From: BJGV01 sp965205785
Lineage (GTDB): Bacteria > Pseudomonadota > Gammaproteobacteria > Burkholderiales > Nitrosomonadaceae
Reading direction: 5' to 3'
Length of the DNA: 64,000 bases
Assembly: GCA_965205785.1 (NCBI GenBank)
Contig: OZ242188.1
Span: 1,178,001-1,242,000 of the forward strand
In this document: positions 37,290 through 47,073 of the stretch, in pieces
Layout of the letters: the number at the start of each line of letters is the position of its first letter
Position numbering within the stretch: position 1 is the first letter of the stretch
The notes under the pieces: generated by a model
Seen by the model: only the letters and a program-made list of their open reading frames with translations
Databases searched by the model: none
Told to the model about the DNA's origin: nothing
Position numbers and translations under genes: made by a program

Positions 37290-38744
37290 ATGAACAAAGA
37301 CTCCCAGATCAATGACGCATTCTCAAAGTTGGCCGATGTTTCTGAATCGATCATCTTTTATAGCATTGACCTTGGTCTTGCAAATACGGCAGGTGATCCA
37401 ATTAAAGTACCTTTGATCCTACTGTGGCTTGCTGCAGCTTCAGTATTTTTTACATTCTATTTTGGTTTTATCAATATTCGCTGCTTTAAACATTCTGTTG
37501 CAGTGGCTTTTAACCGTCATCCTGAGCCGGACGCAGATGGACAAATTAGTTCTTTTCAAGCTCTTGCAGCATCACTTTCAGGAACGGTTGGCCTTGGCAA
37601 TATTGCAGGCGTGGCTGTGGCGATTACAGTCGGTGGGCCAGGCGCGGCCCTGTGGATGGCAATTATGGGCATGTTTAGTATGTCAACTAAGTTTATTGAA
37701 GTGACCCTTGGTGTGAAATACCGTCATCACCCCGATCCTGAGAATAGAAAAAACATTTCAGGTGGGCCAATGTATTATCTCCGAGATGCGTTGAGTAACC
37801 GAGGAGTGCCTTATTTAGGAAAAATTTTGGCAACTTTATTTGCAATAGCATGTATTGGTGGAGCTATAGGTGGCGGCAACATGTTTCAGGCCAATCAATC
37901 CTTTGCACAGGTTCTAAATGTTACTGGTGGTGAGGCAAGCTGGTTTTATGGCAAGGGCTGGATCTTTGGTCTAATAATGGCTGTTATGGTAGCAGTAGTG
38001 ATTATCGGTGGAATTAAGTCAATTGCTTCTGCAGCATCCAGAATTGTACCTTTCATGGCAGGAGTATATCTACTGGCAGGATTTATCGTTATTGCAATAA
38101 ATTTGTCTGCTTTGCCAGAAGCACTTACTATTATTGTAACTTCTGCTTTCTCATTACAGGCGGGTGTTGGTGGTTTTATTGGAGCTTTGTTGGCTGGGGT
38201 ACAAAGAGCAACGTTTTCCAATGAGGCTGGTCTTGGTTCATCAGCTATCGTTCATGCGACAGCACAGACAAATATACCAGCGAAACAAGGTATTGCTGGG
38301 ATGATGGGGTCTTTTGTCGATACTGTTGTTATTTGTATGATGACGGCACTGATTATCGTAATTTCTGGTGTGTATAAAACAACAGATGGTATGGCTGGAG
38401 TTGAGCTAACCTCAGCAGCAATGGGAAGCGCTGTCTCATGGTTTCCTTATGTATTAGCTTTTTGTGTTGTGTTATTTGCTTATTCAACGCTTATTACTTG
38501 GTATTATTATGGTGAGAAATGCCTCGCTTTTCTGTTCGGGGAAAAGCGGTATGTTACTCTGACTTTTAAGCTTATATTCTGCTCTTTTGTTGTTATCGGA
38601 GCAGCAGCAGAGCTGGGAAATGTTATTCGTTTCTCTGATGCTATGATTCTTTCACTAGGTATTCCAAATATTATTGGGCTTTATATCCTAGCACCAGAGA
38701 TTAAACAGGATCTTAAGGAATATTTGCAAACACTCAAGAACTAA
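37290..38744 (+). CDS. Sodium:alanine (AGCS family) symporter
   Basis: 484 residues, about 10-11 transmembrane helices. Signature segments GTVGLGNIAGVAVAITVGGPGAALWMAIMGM and GVGGFIGALLAGVQRATFSNEAGLGSSAIVHA identify the alanine/glycine:cation symporter family. It would import small amino acids with Na+ across the inner membrane. AAGGAG precedes the ATG. Stands alone. Confidence 0.93.
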   Translation: MNKDSQINDAFSKLADVSESIIFYSIDLGLANTAGDPIKVPLILLWLAAASVFFTFYFGFINIRCFKHSVAVAFNRHPEPDADGQISSFQALAASLSGTVGLGNIAGVAVAITVGGPGAALWMAIMGMFSMSTKFIEVTLGVKYRHHPDPENRKNISGGPMYYLRDALSNRGVPYLGKILATLFAIACIGGAIGGGNMFQANQSFAQVLNVTGGEASWFYGKGWIFGLIMAVMVAVVIIGGIKSIASAASRIVPFMAGVYLLAGFIVIAINLSALPEALTIIVTSAFSLQAGVGGFIGALLAGVQRATFSNEAGLGSSAIVHATAQTNIPAKQGIAGMMGSFVDTVVICMMTALIIVISGVYKTTDGMAGVELTSAAMGSAVSWFPYVLAFCVVLFAYSTLITWYYYGEKCLAFLFGEKRYVTLTFKLIFCSFVVIGAAAELGNVIRFSDAMILSLGIPNIIGLYILAPEIKQDLKEYLQTLKN

Positions 38745-38770
38745 ATATGGTATTTAGTTTTTGCTAATTT

Positions 38771-39274
38771 CTACTTACTATCTGTTGCTCTTCGGCCTGA
38801 TTTACGTCGATCTTCTTTACGTCGTTCTACATGTCTTGTGGTAAGAACAGCACAAGGAGCATGCCTAACGATATACTCTGCAACACTTCCGATAGTAAAT
38901 CGCTTCCATCCACTATATCCATGAGTTCCAAGGACGATAAGGTCCGCTTTTATTTCTTTTGCAACTCGAACCGTTTCTTCTCCAGCACGGCCTTCCGTAA
39001 ATACGGTATCTACTTTTATATCAAATTCTTCTTCTAATTTACGGAGAGTCTCTTTTCCTTGTTGCTTGCTATCCTCTACACCTTCAACTATTCCATCGAA
39101 TCCTGGTTTTAAGTAATACTGTGAAGGAACGTTCCATACAGCGATATCAAATACATGCAGGGGTATGAGCTCTGCTTTTAGAGTTTTGGCTAACCACAGG
39201 GCATATAAGCTTGCATCTTTAGCAGTTTCTGAAAAATCAGTGGCTAAGATGATCTTTTTAATGGGGGCCTGCAT
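38771..39274 (-). CDS. Universal stress protein UspA family
   Basis: 167 residues, single Usp domain: KIILATDFSETAKDASLYALWLAK at the start, and the ATP-binding GTHGYSGWKRFTIGSVAEYIVRHAPCAVLTTR at the end, with the G-2x-G-9x-G-S/T motif intact. A basic tail (RRKEDRRKSGRRATDSK) extends past the domain. Convergent with the symporter gene. Confidence 0.93.
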   Translation of the reverse strand: MQAPIKKIILATDFSETAKDASLYALWLAKTLKAELIPLHVFDIAVWNVPSQYYLKPGFDGIVEGVEDSKQQGKETLRKLEEEFDIKVDTVFTEGRAGEETVRVAKEIKADLIVLGTHGYSGWKRFTIGSVAEYIVRHAPCAVLTTRHVERRKEDRRKSGRRATDSK

Positions 39275-39512
39275 TAGTCTCTCCTTAATAGTGAATTTGA
39301 TAGATGTGAATTTACACTATGTCTCTACCATGTGTAAATGTATTTGGTTTTGTGATACCTAACTGGCTATAGGCAAACTGCCATAAGATTGAGGTGATAT
39401 TTATAGGATACTAGTTACAAAATATTACAATTCGCTCTGGTATGATATTTATTTTATTTCAATAATTACCAAATAAAGTGGCAATATAGCCATCTAAATT
39501 TTGGAGGAGAGT

Positions 39513-40211
39513 ATGAAGACTACTTTAATCACAGGTGCAAATCGTGGGATTGGGCTTGAGTTTTCAAAACAACTTGCCGATGATGGCTGGTGTGTTCTAG
39601 CTTGTTGTCGTAATCCTGAGAAATCAGATGTATTGAATAAGCTTGCGGCAGAATATCCCGATCAAATAACATTGTGTGTACTTGATGTTGCAGACCATGA
39701 GCAAATTAAAAGGTTATCACAAACTTTGGCCAATAAATCCATAGACTTGCTTATTAATAATGCTGGAGTCTATCCAGGTACAAATGGTAGTAGTTTTGGT
39801 CACACAGACTATGAAGCGTGGGGGCATGCTTTCTTAGTAAATACTATGGCACCGTTAAGGATGGCAGAAGAATTTATTACTCAGATTACGCGGAGTAGTA
39901 GAAAAATTATTGTGACTATAACTAGTAAGATGGGTAGTGTTGCCGATAACAGTCGTGGTGGCAGCTATATATATAGATCAAGTAAATCAGCCGTAAACAT
40001 GGTTGTAAAGAGTCTTGCCATTGACCTAAGATCAAATGACATCATTTCAGTTTTATTGCACCCTGGATGGGTGAGAACTGATATGGGTGGTCAAAATGGG
40101 TTAATTTCTGCAGAGCAGAGTGTATCTGGTATGTTAAGCGTTATAAGAGGGGTTACACTTGCTGACTCAGGAAAATTTGTTGCCTATGATGGGCAGATAG
40201 TCCCATGGTAG
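39513..40211 (+). CDS. Short-chain dehydrogenase/reductase
   Basis: 232 residues from the ATG at 39513, preceded by GGAGGAGA. The NAD(P)-binding motif is TGANRGIG, then NNAG (INNAGVYPG) and the catalytic tetrad with TSKMGS and YRSSK. It resembles the carbonyl reductase / C-signal type SDRs (CsgA-like). Substrate unknown. Confidence 0.9.
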   Translation: MKTTLITGANRGIGLEFSKQLADDGWCVLACCRNPEKSDVLNKLAAEYPDQITLCVLDVADHEQIKRLSQTLANKSIDLLINNAGVYPGTNGSSFGHTDYEAWGHAFLVNTMAPLRMAEEFITQITRSSRKIIVTITSKMGSVADNSRGGSYIYRSSKSAVNMVVKSLAIDLRSNDIISVLLHPGWVRTDMGGQNGLISAEQSVSGMLSVIRGVTLADSGKFVAYDGQIVPW

Positions 40212-40373
40212 ATCATCTGTATGTATCTGGAAAATAATAGTTTGTAGCAAGAGAATTTATAAAATTTCTGAAGGCTTATATATAATTCTTTTCATAAAAG
40301 CTAAAGAAATTCTAACATGTCATCGAAACTATCTTATATACGTTTAATATTGAGAGTGATTAGGAGAGGAGAA

Positions 40374-40496
40374 ATGGGTAAAAATTTATTTACCAAGAGA
40401 TCGGCTATACGGATCCAAAAATCATTTTCTCGGGTTGATTCTCAGAGCTGGGGAAATAAGGGGGGGGTATCTTCCCCTGACATGGTTTTTAGCTGA
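40374..40496 (+). CDS. Short ORF containing a G8 tract, upstream of the DUF4124-type gene
   Basis: 40 residues starting MGKNLFTKRSAIRIQKSF behind a strong ribosome binding site (GAGGAGA). The codons NKGGV lie on a run of eight G at 40460-40467. If the run had seven G, this frame would join the long open frame of the downstream gene. It may be a leader ORF, a slippage switch, or the damaged true 5' end. Confidence 0.4.
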   Translation: MGKNLFTKRSAIRIQKSFSRVDSQSWGNKGGVSSPDMVFS

Positions 40497-40542
40497 TTTT
40501 ATAAATACTAATTCTGGTGAAGGCCGTAAATTACTTAGAAAA

Positions 40543-41022
40543 ATGTATGTTGTCTTAGCAGTTTGTTGTTTGGTGTTAGTTGGTACTAAAGTGCTAGTCC
40601 CTGCTGCTATGGCTGAGTCTATTTACAAGTCTGTAATGCCAGACGGGCGAGTTATGTATGGAGAGAAACCACAGCCAGGAGCGCGTTCAGTTAAGAAATC
40701 TACAGTCAACATTAATAATACTGGAGTAAAGCCTGCTTCAAAAACAGAGATAGATAGTATAAACCGCCGTGCACAGAAACGATCACAGTTATTGGATAAA
40801 ACATTAAATATTGTTAAGACAGCTAAAGATGACTTACGTAAGGCAGAGATTGATCGTGAGGCTGGAGTTGAGCCCCTTCCTGGTGAACGACTTGGAATCG
40901 TAGGTCGAGGCACTAGACTTTCAGAAGCGTATTGGCGTCGGCAGCAGATCTTGGAAGAACGTGTCGTTACAGCTCGCCAACTATTAAAAAAAGCTCGTCA
41001 AGGTTATAATGAAGCACGCTGA
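40543..41022 (+). CDS. DUF4124-like exported protein
   Basis: About 159 residues from the ATG at 40543: signal sequence (MYVVLAVCCLVLVGTKVLVPAAMA-ES), then the DUF4124 opening SIYKSVMPDGRVMYGEKPQPGA and a long Arg/Lys-rich helical part with RRAQKRSQLLDKTL and YWRRQQILEERVVTARQLL. The open frame extends upstream to 40435 without a clear ribosome binding site. Periplasmic, function unknown. Confidence 0.78.
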   Translation: MYVVLAVCCLVLVGTKVLVPAAMAESIYKSVMPDGRVMYGEKPQPGARSVKKSTVNINNTGVKPASKTEIDSINRRAQKRSQLLDKTLNIVKTAKDDLRKAEIDREAGVEPLPGERLGIVGRGTRLSEAYWRRQQILEERVVTARQLLKKARQGYNEAR

Positions 41023-41104
41023 AACTATTTCTATGCTGTAGTTCAATATGTATTTCAACTAAGGGTAAATGTACAGGATTTTTGATGATTATTTTGATTT
41101 ATAC

Positions 41105-42043
41105 CTATTTAGGTAAAATCTGCATAGAGGACATTGCTATTAAACGTTTTGGTATTATTTCACCACATGTTGTAATTTCTCCTAATCCTAGTAACCGTTT
41201 CTTTTTATCATATAGTCGGACTTCTTCTCTTTCCTGAAATTTATTTGCCAGAGTTGGGTCGGTTACAATCTGCCCATGTAGTAAACGTTTAGAGTCTATG
41301 TCGTTCATAATTACGGTTGGTAAGTTTTGTAAGAGAATATCTGTCGGATGTAGGCAAGCATCACATTGTGAGGATGGCATTTTTTTAAGAATATCCAAGG
41401 GATAGGCATCAGACAGTTTGAGATTACCTATGGCGCTTCGACTCAAAGAAGTTACATATGCCCCCCCACAGCCTAAAATTTTACCAAGATCTTCTGCCAA
41501 AGTTCGAATATAAGTGCCTGTGCTACATTTGACTATGATGTCCATCTGATTTTCTTCAAGTGCTACTACCTGTAAATCATATATTGTTATTTCGCGTGGC
41601 TTCCTTTCAATTTCTATACCTTTTCTTGCGTAGCTATACAAAGGTTTTCCTCTGTGCTTCAGAGCACTATGCATAGGTGGGGTTTGCATAATTCTCCCGA
41701 TCAAACTTTGTAACGCTAATTTAACCTGCTTTAATGTAAGACTAACATCACCTACAACAGAAATTTCACCATCAGCATCACCAGTTGAACTTATATATCC
41801 AAGTTTAAGAGTAGCTTTATACGTTTTGTCCGCGCCCAATAAAGTAGAAGAGAACTTGGTGGCTTCACCGAAACATACCGGCAATAAACCAGTCGCCATC
41901 GGATCCAGTGTACCGGTATGTCCAGCCTTGGACGCATTAAATATATGCTTGGTAATTTGTAGTGCCTGATGGGAAGTGATCCCAATGGGCTTGTTCAGTA
42001 ACAGAATGCCACTGATATTTCGTTTAGTTGGTTTAGTTAGCAA
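41105..42043 (-). CDS. truB: tRNA pseudouridine(55) synthase
   Basis: 312 residues. The catalytic Asp is Asp47 in GHTGTLDPMATGLLP; SGILLLNKPIGITSHQAL and CSTGTYIRTLAEDLG are further TruB motifs, and a C-terminal PUA-like part is present (LLHGQIV...VRLYDKKKRLLGLGEI). Makes psi55 in the T-loop. Last gene of the rimP-nusA-infB-rbfA-truB row. Confidence 0.96.
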   Translation of the reverse strand: MLTKPTKRNISGILLLNKPIGITSHQALQITKHIFNASKAGHTGTLDPMATGLLPVCFGEATKFSSTLLGADKTYKATLKLGYISSTGDADGEISVVGDVSLTLKQVKLALQSLIGRIMQTPPMHSALKHRGKPLYSYARKGIEIERKPREITIYDLQVVALEENQMDIIVKCSTGTYIRTLAEDLGKILGCGGAYVTSLSRSAIGNLKLSDAYPLDILKKMPSSQCDACLHPTDILLQNLPTVIMNDIDSKRLLHGQIVTDPTLANKFQEREEVRLYDKKKRLLGLGEITTCGEIIPKRLIAMSSMQILPK

Positions 42044-42090
42044 AGTCTATAGATTTAACAGAGGGAAAAATCAAGAGTTAATTCGTAATA

Positions 42091-42465
42091 TTAAGAAGGA
42101 TTTTCTCCTTGCTCATCTTGTTTTACAGCCTTATCTATTAATTGTGAAAGATGTATTCCCTGTTCGATTGATTTGTCATAAATAAAATGTAGTATTGGAA
42201 CAATGCGAAGCCTTAGTCGATGTGACAATTGACTGCGTAAAAATACAGATGCATGTTGTAAGCCCTTATCAGTCAGAAAATTATCTTCGGCGCTTCCTAA
42301 TGTAGTGTAATAGACTTTAGCATGACCATAATCTTGGCTTACCTCAACCCCTGTCAGTGTAATCATGCCAACACGCTGGTCTTTAAGCTCGTTACGAATC
42401 AATTCTGCAAGTTCACGTTGAATTTGATCTGCAATCCGCAAAGCGCGGGAATAATCTTTTGGCAT
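42091..42465 (-). CDS. rbfA: 30S ribosome-binding factor A
   Basis: 124 residues, KH-like: RALRIADQIQRELAELIRNELKD, GMITLTGVEVSQDYGHAKVYYTTLG and LRIVPILHFIYDKSIEQGIHLSQLI. Assists late 30S maturation. It lies 12 bases after infB. Confidence 0.96.
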   Translation of the reverse strand: MPKDYSRALRIADQIQRELAELIRNELKDQRVGMITLTGVEVSQDYGHAKVYYTTLGSAEDNFLTDKGLQHASVFLRSQLSHRLRLRIVPILHFIYDKSIEQGIHLSQLIDKAVKQDEQGENPS

Positions 42466-42477
42466 GATGTTCCTATA

Positions 42478-45066
42478 TTACAGGCTTCTCGCAATTTCAA
42501 TGATTTCATATACTTCAAGTTGATCACCTGCTTGGATATCATTAAAGTTTTTTAATGATAAGCCACACTCAAAACTTGATCTTACTTCTTTTGCATCGTC
42601 TTTAAAGCGCTTCAAGGAATCTAGTTCCCCAGTATGGATCAACTCATTATCTCGCTTTAATCGCACAAGCGAACCGCGTTTGATAATGCCTTCAAGCACA
42701 TAACAACCTGCTACCACACCGATTTTGGAAATACGGAATACTTCACGAACTTCAACAAGACCTACAACATTTTCTTTTCGGTCTGGGGTCATCATTCCTG
42801 ATAGTGCTGTTTTAATTTCATCTACTGCTTCGTAGATAATACTGTAATAACGTACATCAACTCCTGTTGATCCGATTAGTTTTCGTGCAATCGCATCTGC
42901 TCTACTATTAAAGCCAATAACTACAGCCTTAGAAGCAAGTGCTAAATTGATGTCTGACTCTGTTATTGAACCTACGCCACTGTGAATAATATTAACTCTA
43001 ACTTCATCCGTTGAAAGTTTTTCTAACGCATGTGTCAATGCTTCAAAGGAGCCTTGCACATCTGCTTTGATGATCAGTGCAAGTATTTTAATTTCACCTT
43101 TTTGCTCGAAAACATTCTCTAATTTAGCAGCTTGTAATTTAGCAAGTTTAACATCGCGGAATTTACCCTGCCGGAAAAGCGCTATTTCACGAGCTTTGCG
43201 TTCATCAGCTAGTGTCATTACTACTTCTCCAGCTTTTGGTACTTCTGACAGTCCTTGGATTTCCACGGGAATGGAAGGCCCTGCTTCTTCTACAGGCTTC
43301 CCATTTTCGTTTAACATTGCTCTAATCCGACCAAAAACTGCTCCTGCAAGCAGATTGTCACCTCGTCTCAGTGTTCCGGACTGGACTAAAATTGTTGCTA
43401 CTGGGCCACGTCCCTTATCAATACGTGATTCAATAACAATACCCTTGGCAGGACCATCTTTTGCAGCCTTGAGTTCAAGAACTTCGGCCTGAAGCAACAT
43501 ACTTTCAAGTAATGTATCAATACCCTGACCAGTTTTAGCTGAGACTTCAATGAACATAGTGTCACCACCCCAGTCTTCAGGTAATACCTCTTGTGCTATT
43601 AGTTCTTGTCTTATACGTTCAGAATTTGCTTCTGGTTTATCTATCTTGTTGATAGCTACTATCATTGGTACCTTAGCAGCTTTGGCGTGATGTATAGCTT
43701 CTATAGTTTGAGGCATGACGCCATCATCTGCAGCGACCACAAGAACAACTAGATCAGTAACCTTAGATCCACGAGCACGCATTGCAGTAAATGCCTCGTG
43801 ACCAGGTGTATCAAGAAAAGTAATCATACCTTTCTCTGTTTCGACATGATAAGCACCGATATGCTGTGTAATACCACCTGTTTCACCACTTGCAACACGT
43901 GTACGGCGCACATGGTCAAGTAAAGAAGTTTTGCCATGATCAACATGGCCCATAACTGTAACTACTGGCGCACGCGGTTCTATTTTAAAATTTTCGGTAG
44001 GGTCTTCATTATCTGATAGAAATGCTTCAGGGCTATCCAAAGCAGCATACTTTGCAGTATGGCCCATTTCTTCTACAACAATCATTGCTGTTTCTTGATC
44101 CAACATTTGGTTAATGGTAACCATGCTACCCATTTTCATCAGAGTTTTGATTACTTCAGCAGCTTTTACTGTCATCTTCTGAGCAAGCGCTCCGACAGAA
44201 ATAGTTTCAGGTACCATTACTTCATGTACAACGGGCTCTGTTGGAGCTGAGAAAGCATGAGCTGCCTGGTCTTCGCTAGGGGTGGCGGGTTTAACGTGTC
44301 TATCTCTTCGAGTACGCCAACCTTTTCCTCCGGATAGATCATTACGTCCCTTGTGCCCACGTTTTCCAGCATTATCATCTTTCCAGACAACTTGTTTAGT
44401 CTGTTTCTTTTTCTTTTCAGCTTTTGCTGCCTTGTCTTCTGGTTTAACTATAGGCTTATGTAAAGTACCCTCTGTCGGAGTAAGCGGAGATACTCCTTTT
44501 TCAGCTGTATTTGGTGTTTCAATAGGAGTTGGTTCAATCTCTTTATCATCGGTTGCAGCCGATTTCTTATTACGTTGCTTCTTTTCCTTAACTTCTGCAG
44601 TTTGGCGTGCAATCAGTTCAGCTTGTTTTTTTGCTTCTTCTTGACGTAATGCTTGCTGTTCGGCGTCTACTGAGGCAGCAGCTGCCTGTTTTTTAGATAC
44701 TGGAGGGGTAGGAGGTGGTGAAGTAGTAGTCTTATTAGAATCGTCCTTATTTTTTACTTTCTCTGGTGTCTCACGTTTAACAAATACACGTTTTTTACGT
44801 ACTTCTACCTGGATAGTATGAGCTTTTCCAGTACTATCTGATTTTCTGATCTCAGAGGTTTGTCGACGAGTCAGAGTAATCTTACTTTTTTCGCCCTTAG
44901 TCCCATGAGCCTTCCGAAGATAATCAAGTAGCTGAGCCTTGTCTTCCTCAGTCAAGCTGTCTTTAGCTAATTGCTTGCTCACACCAGCTGCTTTGAGCTG
45001 CTCCAGTAATGCTGCTGGTAGCAGTCCCAATTCATTAGCAAATTGTTCTACTTTAGTTTGAGCCAT
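42478..45066 (-). CDS. infB: Translation initiation factor IF-2
   Basis: 862 residues. An N-terminal IF2-N domain (VEQFANELGLLPAALLEQLKAAGVSK) is followed by a long charged, Lys/Glu/Pro-rich linker, a second IF2-N segment, and the GTPase core with G1 GHVDHGKTS near residue 370, DTPGHEAF (G3) and NKIDKP (G4). Domains II-IV follow to the initiator-tRNA-binding C-terminus. Delivers fMet-tRNA to the 30S subunit. Confidence 0.97.
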   Translation of the reverse strand: MAQTKVEQFANELGLLPAALLEQLKAAGVSKQLAKDSLTEEDKAQLLDYLRKAHGTKGEKSKITLTRRQTSEIRKSDSTGKAHTIQVEVRKKRVFVKRETPEKVKNKDDSNKTTTSPPPTPPVSKKQAAAASVDAEQQALRQEEAKKQAELIARQTAEVKEKKQRNKKSAATDDKEIEPTPIETPNTAEKGVSPLTPTEGTLHKPIVKPEDKAAKAEKKKKQTKQVVWKDDNAGKRGHKGRNDLSGGKGWRTRRDRHVKPATPSEDQAAHAFSAPTEPVVHEVMVPETISVGALAQKMTVKAAEVIKTLMKMGSMVTINQMLDQETAMIVVEEMGHTAKYAALDSPEAFLSDNEDPTENFKIEPRAPVVTVMGHVDHGKTSLLDHVRRTRVASGETGGITQHIGAYHVETEKGMITFLDTPGHEAFTAMRARGSKVTDLVVLVVAADDGVMPQTIEAIHHAKAAKVPMIVAINKIDKPEANSERIRQELIAQEVLPEDWGGDTMFIEVSAKTGQGIDTLLESMLLQAEVLELKAAKDGPAKGIVIESRIDKGRGPVATILVQSGTLRRGDNLLAGAVFGRIRAMLNENGKPVEEAGPSIPVEIQGLSEVPKAGEVVMTLADERKAREIALFRQGKFRDVKLAKLQAAKLENVFEQKGEIKILALIIKADVQGSFEALTHALEKLSTDEVRVNIIHSGVGSITESDINLALASKAVVIGFNSRADAIARKLIGSTGVDVRYYSIIYEAVDEIKTALSGMMTPDRKENVVGLVEVREVFRISKIGVVAGCYVLEGIIKRGSLVRLKRDNELIHTGELDSLKRFKDDAKEVRSSFECGLSLKNFNDIQAGDQLEVYEIIEIARSL

Positions 45067-45107
45067 TAAATGATAGAGCCTTTAATTTGTATACTATTCA
45101 AATGCCA

Positions 45108-46580
45108 TTAAGTAAACCAGGGTGCTCGCGCAGTCATAATTAATTCCTTAGCCCGCTCAGTATCAATTTCGATCATTTCTACCAGATCGTCAACAGCCAA
45201 ATCAGCAAGATTCTCTTGGGTTTTAATTCCTCTTGCTGCCAATTCACGTGCTGTGTCATTGTCCATACCCTCTAGTGAACGAAGATCCTCGGCCATATTT
45301 TCTACATTTTCCTCACAAACGATAGCCTCTGTTAAGAGCATATTACGTGCCCGGTTCCGTAATTCATTGACAGTTTTTTCATCAAGTGATTCAATTTCTA
45401 GCATTTCACTTAGAGGCACATAAGCTACTTCTTCCAAGGTAGTAAAACTCTCTTGTGCAAGGATATCTGCTACTTCTTCATCTACATCCAGTTTTTCCAT
45501 AAAGAGTTTTCTTATTACTGAAAGTTCTTCCTCATTTTTAGCTACTGATTCTTCCATGGACATGATATTAAGCTCCCAGCCTGTCAATTCAGATGCAAGT
45601 CGCACATTTTGACCACCACGACCAATTGCTTGAGCCAGATTCTCTTCGTCCACTACAATATCCATACAATGCTTTTCTTCATCGACTACGATACTGCTGA
45701 TTTCAGCTGGTGCTAGCGCGTTAATTACAAATGTGGCTGGGTCATCCGACCACAAAATTATATCTACTCGTTCTCCTGCCAATTCACTTGTTACAGCTTG
45801 TACCCTTGAACCACGCATCCCAACACAGGTACCAATCGGGTCCACTCTTTGATCATTAGACCTTACTGCAATCTTTGCTCGTGAACCGGGGTCTCTAGCG
45901 GCAGATTTAACTTCCAACAATCCTTCTTCAATCTCTGGTACTTCTAATTCAAATAGCTTCATAAGAAAATCTGGAGCTATCCGCGACAATATCAGTTGTG
46001 GTCCTCTGGCTGTACGATCAACTTTCGACAAATAAGCTCGAACACGGTCACCTACCCGTAGATTTTCTTTTGGAATCATTTGGTCACGTGGCAGAGCTGC
46101 CTCAACTTTACCAGATTCAATAATGGCGTTACCACGTTCCATACGTTTTATGGTACCGGTTACCATATATTCTTTACGTTCTAGAAAATCGTTTAGGATT
46201 TGTTCCCGTTCAGCATCACGTATTTTTTGAAATATTACTTGTTTTGCTGCCTGTGCTCCGATACGGCCAAACTCTATGGGCTCTAGTGGCTCTTCTATAA
46301 ATTCTTCCAACTGGATCTTGTCATCACGTTTCTGTGCCTCAGTTATGGAGATTTGACGTGCGGGATCTTCAACACTATCGTCTTCTACCACCTGCCAGCG
46401 ACGGAAAGACTGATAATTACCAGTCTCGTGATCAATAGCTACACGTACACCGGCATCTTCACGAAATCGCTTTTTTGTGGCTGACCCTAATGCCAGTTCC
46501 AAGGCAGCAAAGACTACGTCTTTTTCAACATTTTTTTCGCGCGCTAGCGCATCTACCAATAGTAAAACTTCGCGGCTCAT
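45108..46580 (-). CDS. nusA: Transcription termination/antitermination factor NusA
   Basis: 490 residues from the ATG at 46580, chosen because GGAGG precedes it by 5 bases and MSREVLLLVDALAREKNV is the family start. Layout: N-terminal RNAP-binding domain, S1 domain (MVTGTIKRMERGNAIIESG), two KH domains (DPIGTCVGMRGSRVQAV and AQAIGRGGQNVRLASELTG), and two C-terminal acidic repeats typical of proteobacterial NusA. Confidence 0.96.
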   Translation of the reverse strand: MSREVLLLVDALAREKNVEKDVVFAALELALGSATKKRFREDAGVRVAIDHETGNYQSFRRWQVVEDDSVEDPARQISITEAQKRDDKIQLEEFIEEPLEPIEFGRIGAQAAKQVIFQKIRDAEREQILNDFLERKEYMVTGTIKRMERGNAIIESGKVEAALPRDQMIPKENLRVGDRVRAYLSKVDRTARGPQLILSRIAPDFLMKLFELEVPEIEEGLLEVKSAARDPGSRAKIAVRSNDQRVDPIGTCVGMRGSRVQAVTSELAGERVDIILWSDDPATFVINALAPAEISSIVVDEEKHCMDIVVDEENLAQAIGRGGQNVRLASELTGWELNIMSMEESVAKNEEELSVIRKLFMEKLDVDEEVADILAQESFTTLEEVAYVPLSEMLEIESLDEKTVNELRNRARNMLLTEAIVCEENVENMAEDLRSLEGMDNDTARELAARGIKTQENLADLAVDDLVEMIEIDTERAKELIMTARAPWFT

Positions 46581-46607
46581 GTTACCTCCAGCCAAATTCT
46601 CAGTTAT

Positions 46608-47036
46608 TTATAATTTTGGGACCAGGCGGACCTTTTCAAGGTTGTTTAACTCAAGAGCAAACATTTTTCCGTCTACTTCCAGCTGTAATACTTCATCACT
46701 TACTTCACGTAAAATACCAACAAAATTTCTTTGTCCCTTCAATGACAAGCGTAATTTTAGCTTGACCATTTCTCCTGTAAAACGGATGAAATCAGACTTT
46801 TTACATAATAGTCTGTCCAGTCCAGGTGAGGAGATCTCTAGTCGATCATAAATAATATTTTCGACAGTAAACAATCTACTCAAATGATGACTTACCGCAG
46901 CACAGTCATCAACATTAATGCCACCAGGTTTATCTATGAATATCCTCAATAATCGCCCACGAGAGGATCTTTCCACATCAACCAGCTCATAGCCCAAGCT
47001 GGTTAGGGTCGGCTCTAAAATTTCATACAGCTCCAT
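46608..47036 (-). CDS. rimP: Ribosome maturation factor RimP
   Basis: 142 residues from the ATG at 47036 (MELYEILEPTLTSLGYELVDVE), the family start. Motifs RLLRIFIDKPGGINVDDCAAVSHHLS and LEISSPGLDRLL are intact. Needed for 30S maturation. First gene of the nusA-infB operon; an in-frame Met at 47099 lies inside the leader hairpin region and is rejected. Confidence 0.95.
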   Translation of the reverse strand: MELYEILEPTLTSLGYELVDVERSSRGRLLRIFIDKPGGINVDDCAAVSHHLSRLFTVENIIYDRLEISSPGLDRLLCKKSDFIRFTGEMVKLKLRLSLKGQRNFVGILREVSDEVLQLEVDGKMFALELNNLEKVRLVPKL

Positions 47037-47051
47037 AGCATCGCCAGAAAC

Positions 47052-47073
47052 AAAAAATGGGCTAAAGAGCCCA
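47052..47073 (-). promoter_or_regulatory. rimP leader hairpin with U-run (terminator-like attenuator)
   Basis: On the minus strand TGGGCT pairs with AGCCCA over the loop CTTT and is followed by six T, 15 bases before the rimP start. A terminator-like stem directly upstream of rimP is a known proteobacterial leader (the rimP-leader class), thought to attenuate the operon. Sequence form fits; regulation is inferred. Confidence 0.65.

Noticed and set aside
42322..44644. Several frames antisense to rbfA and infB
   Set aside because: All are opposite-strand shadows of well-identified genes with low-complexity composition.
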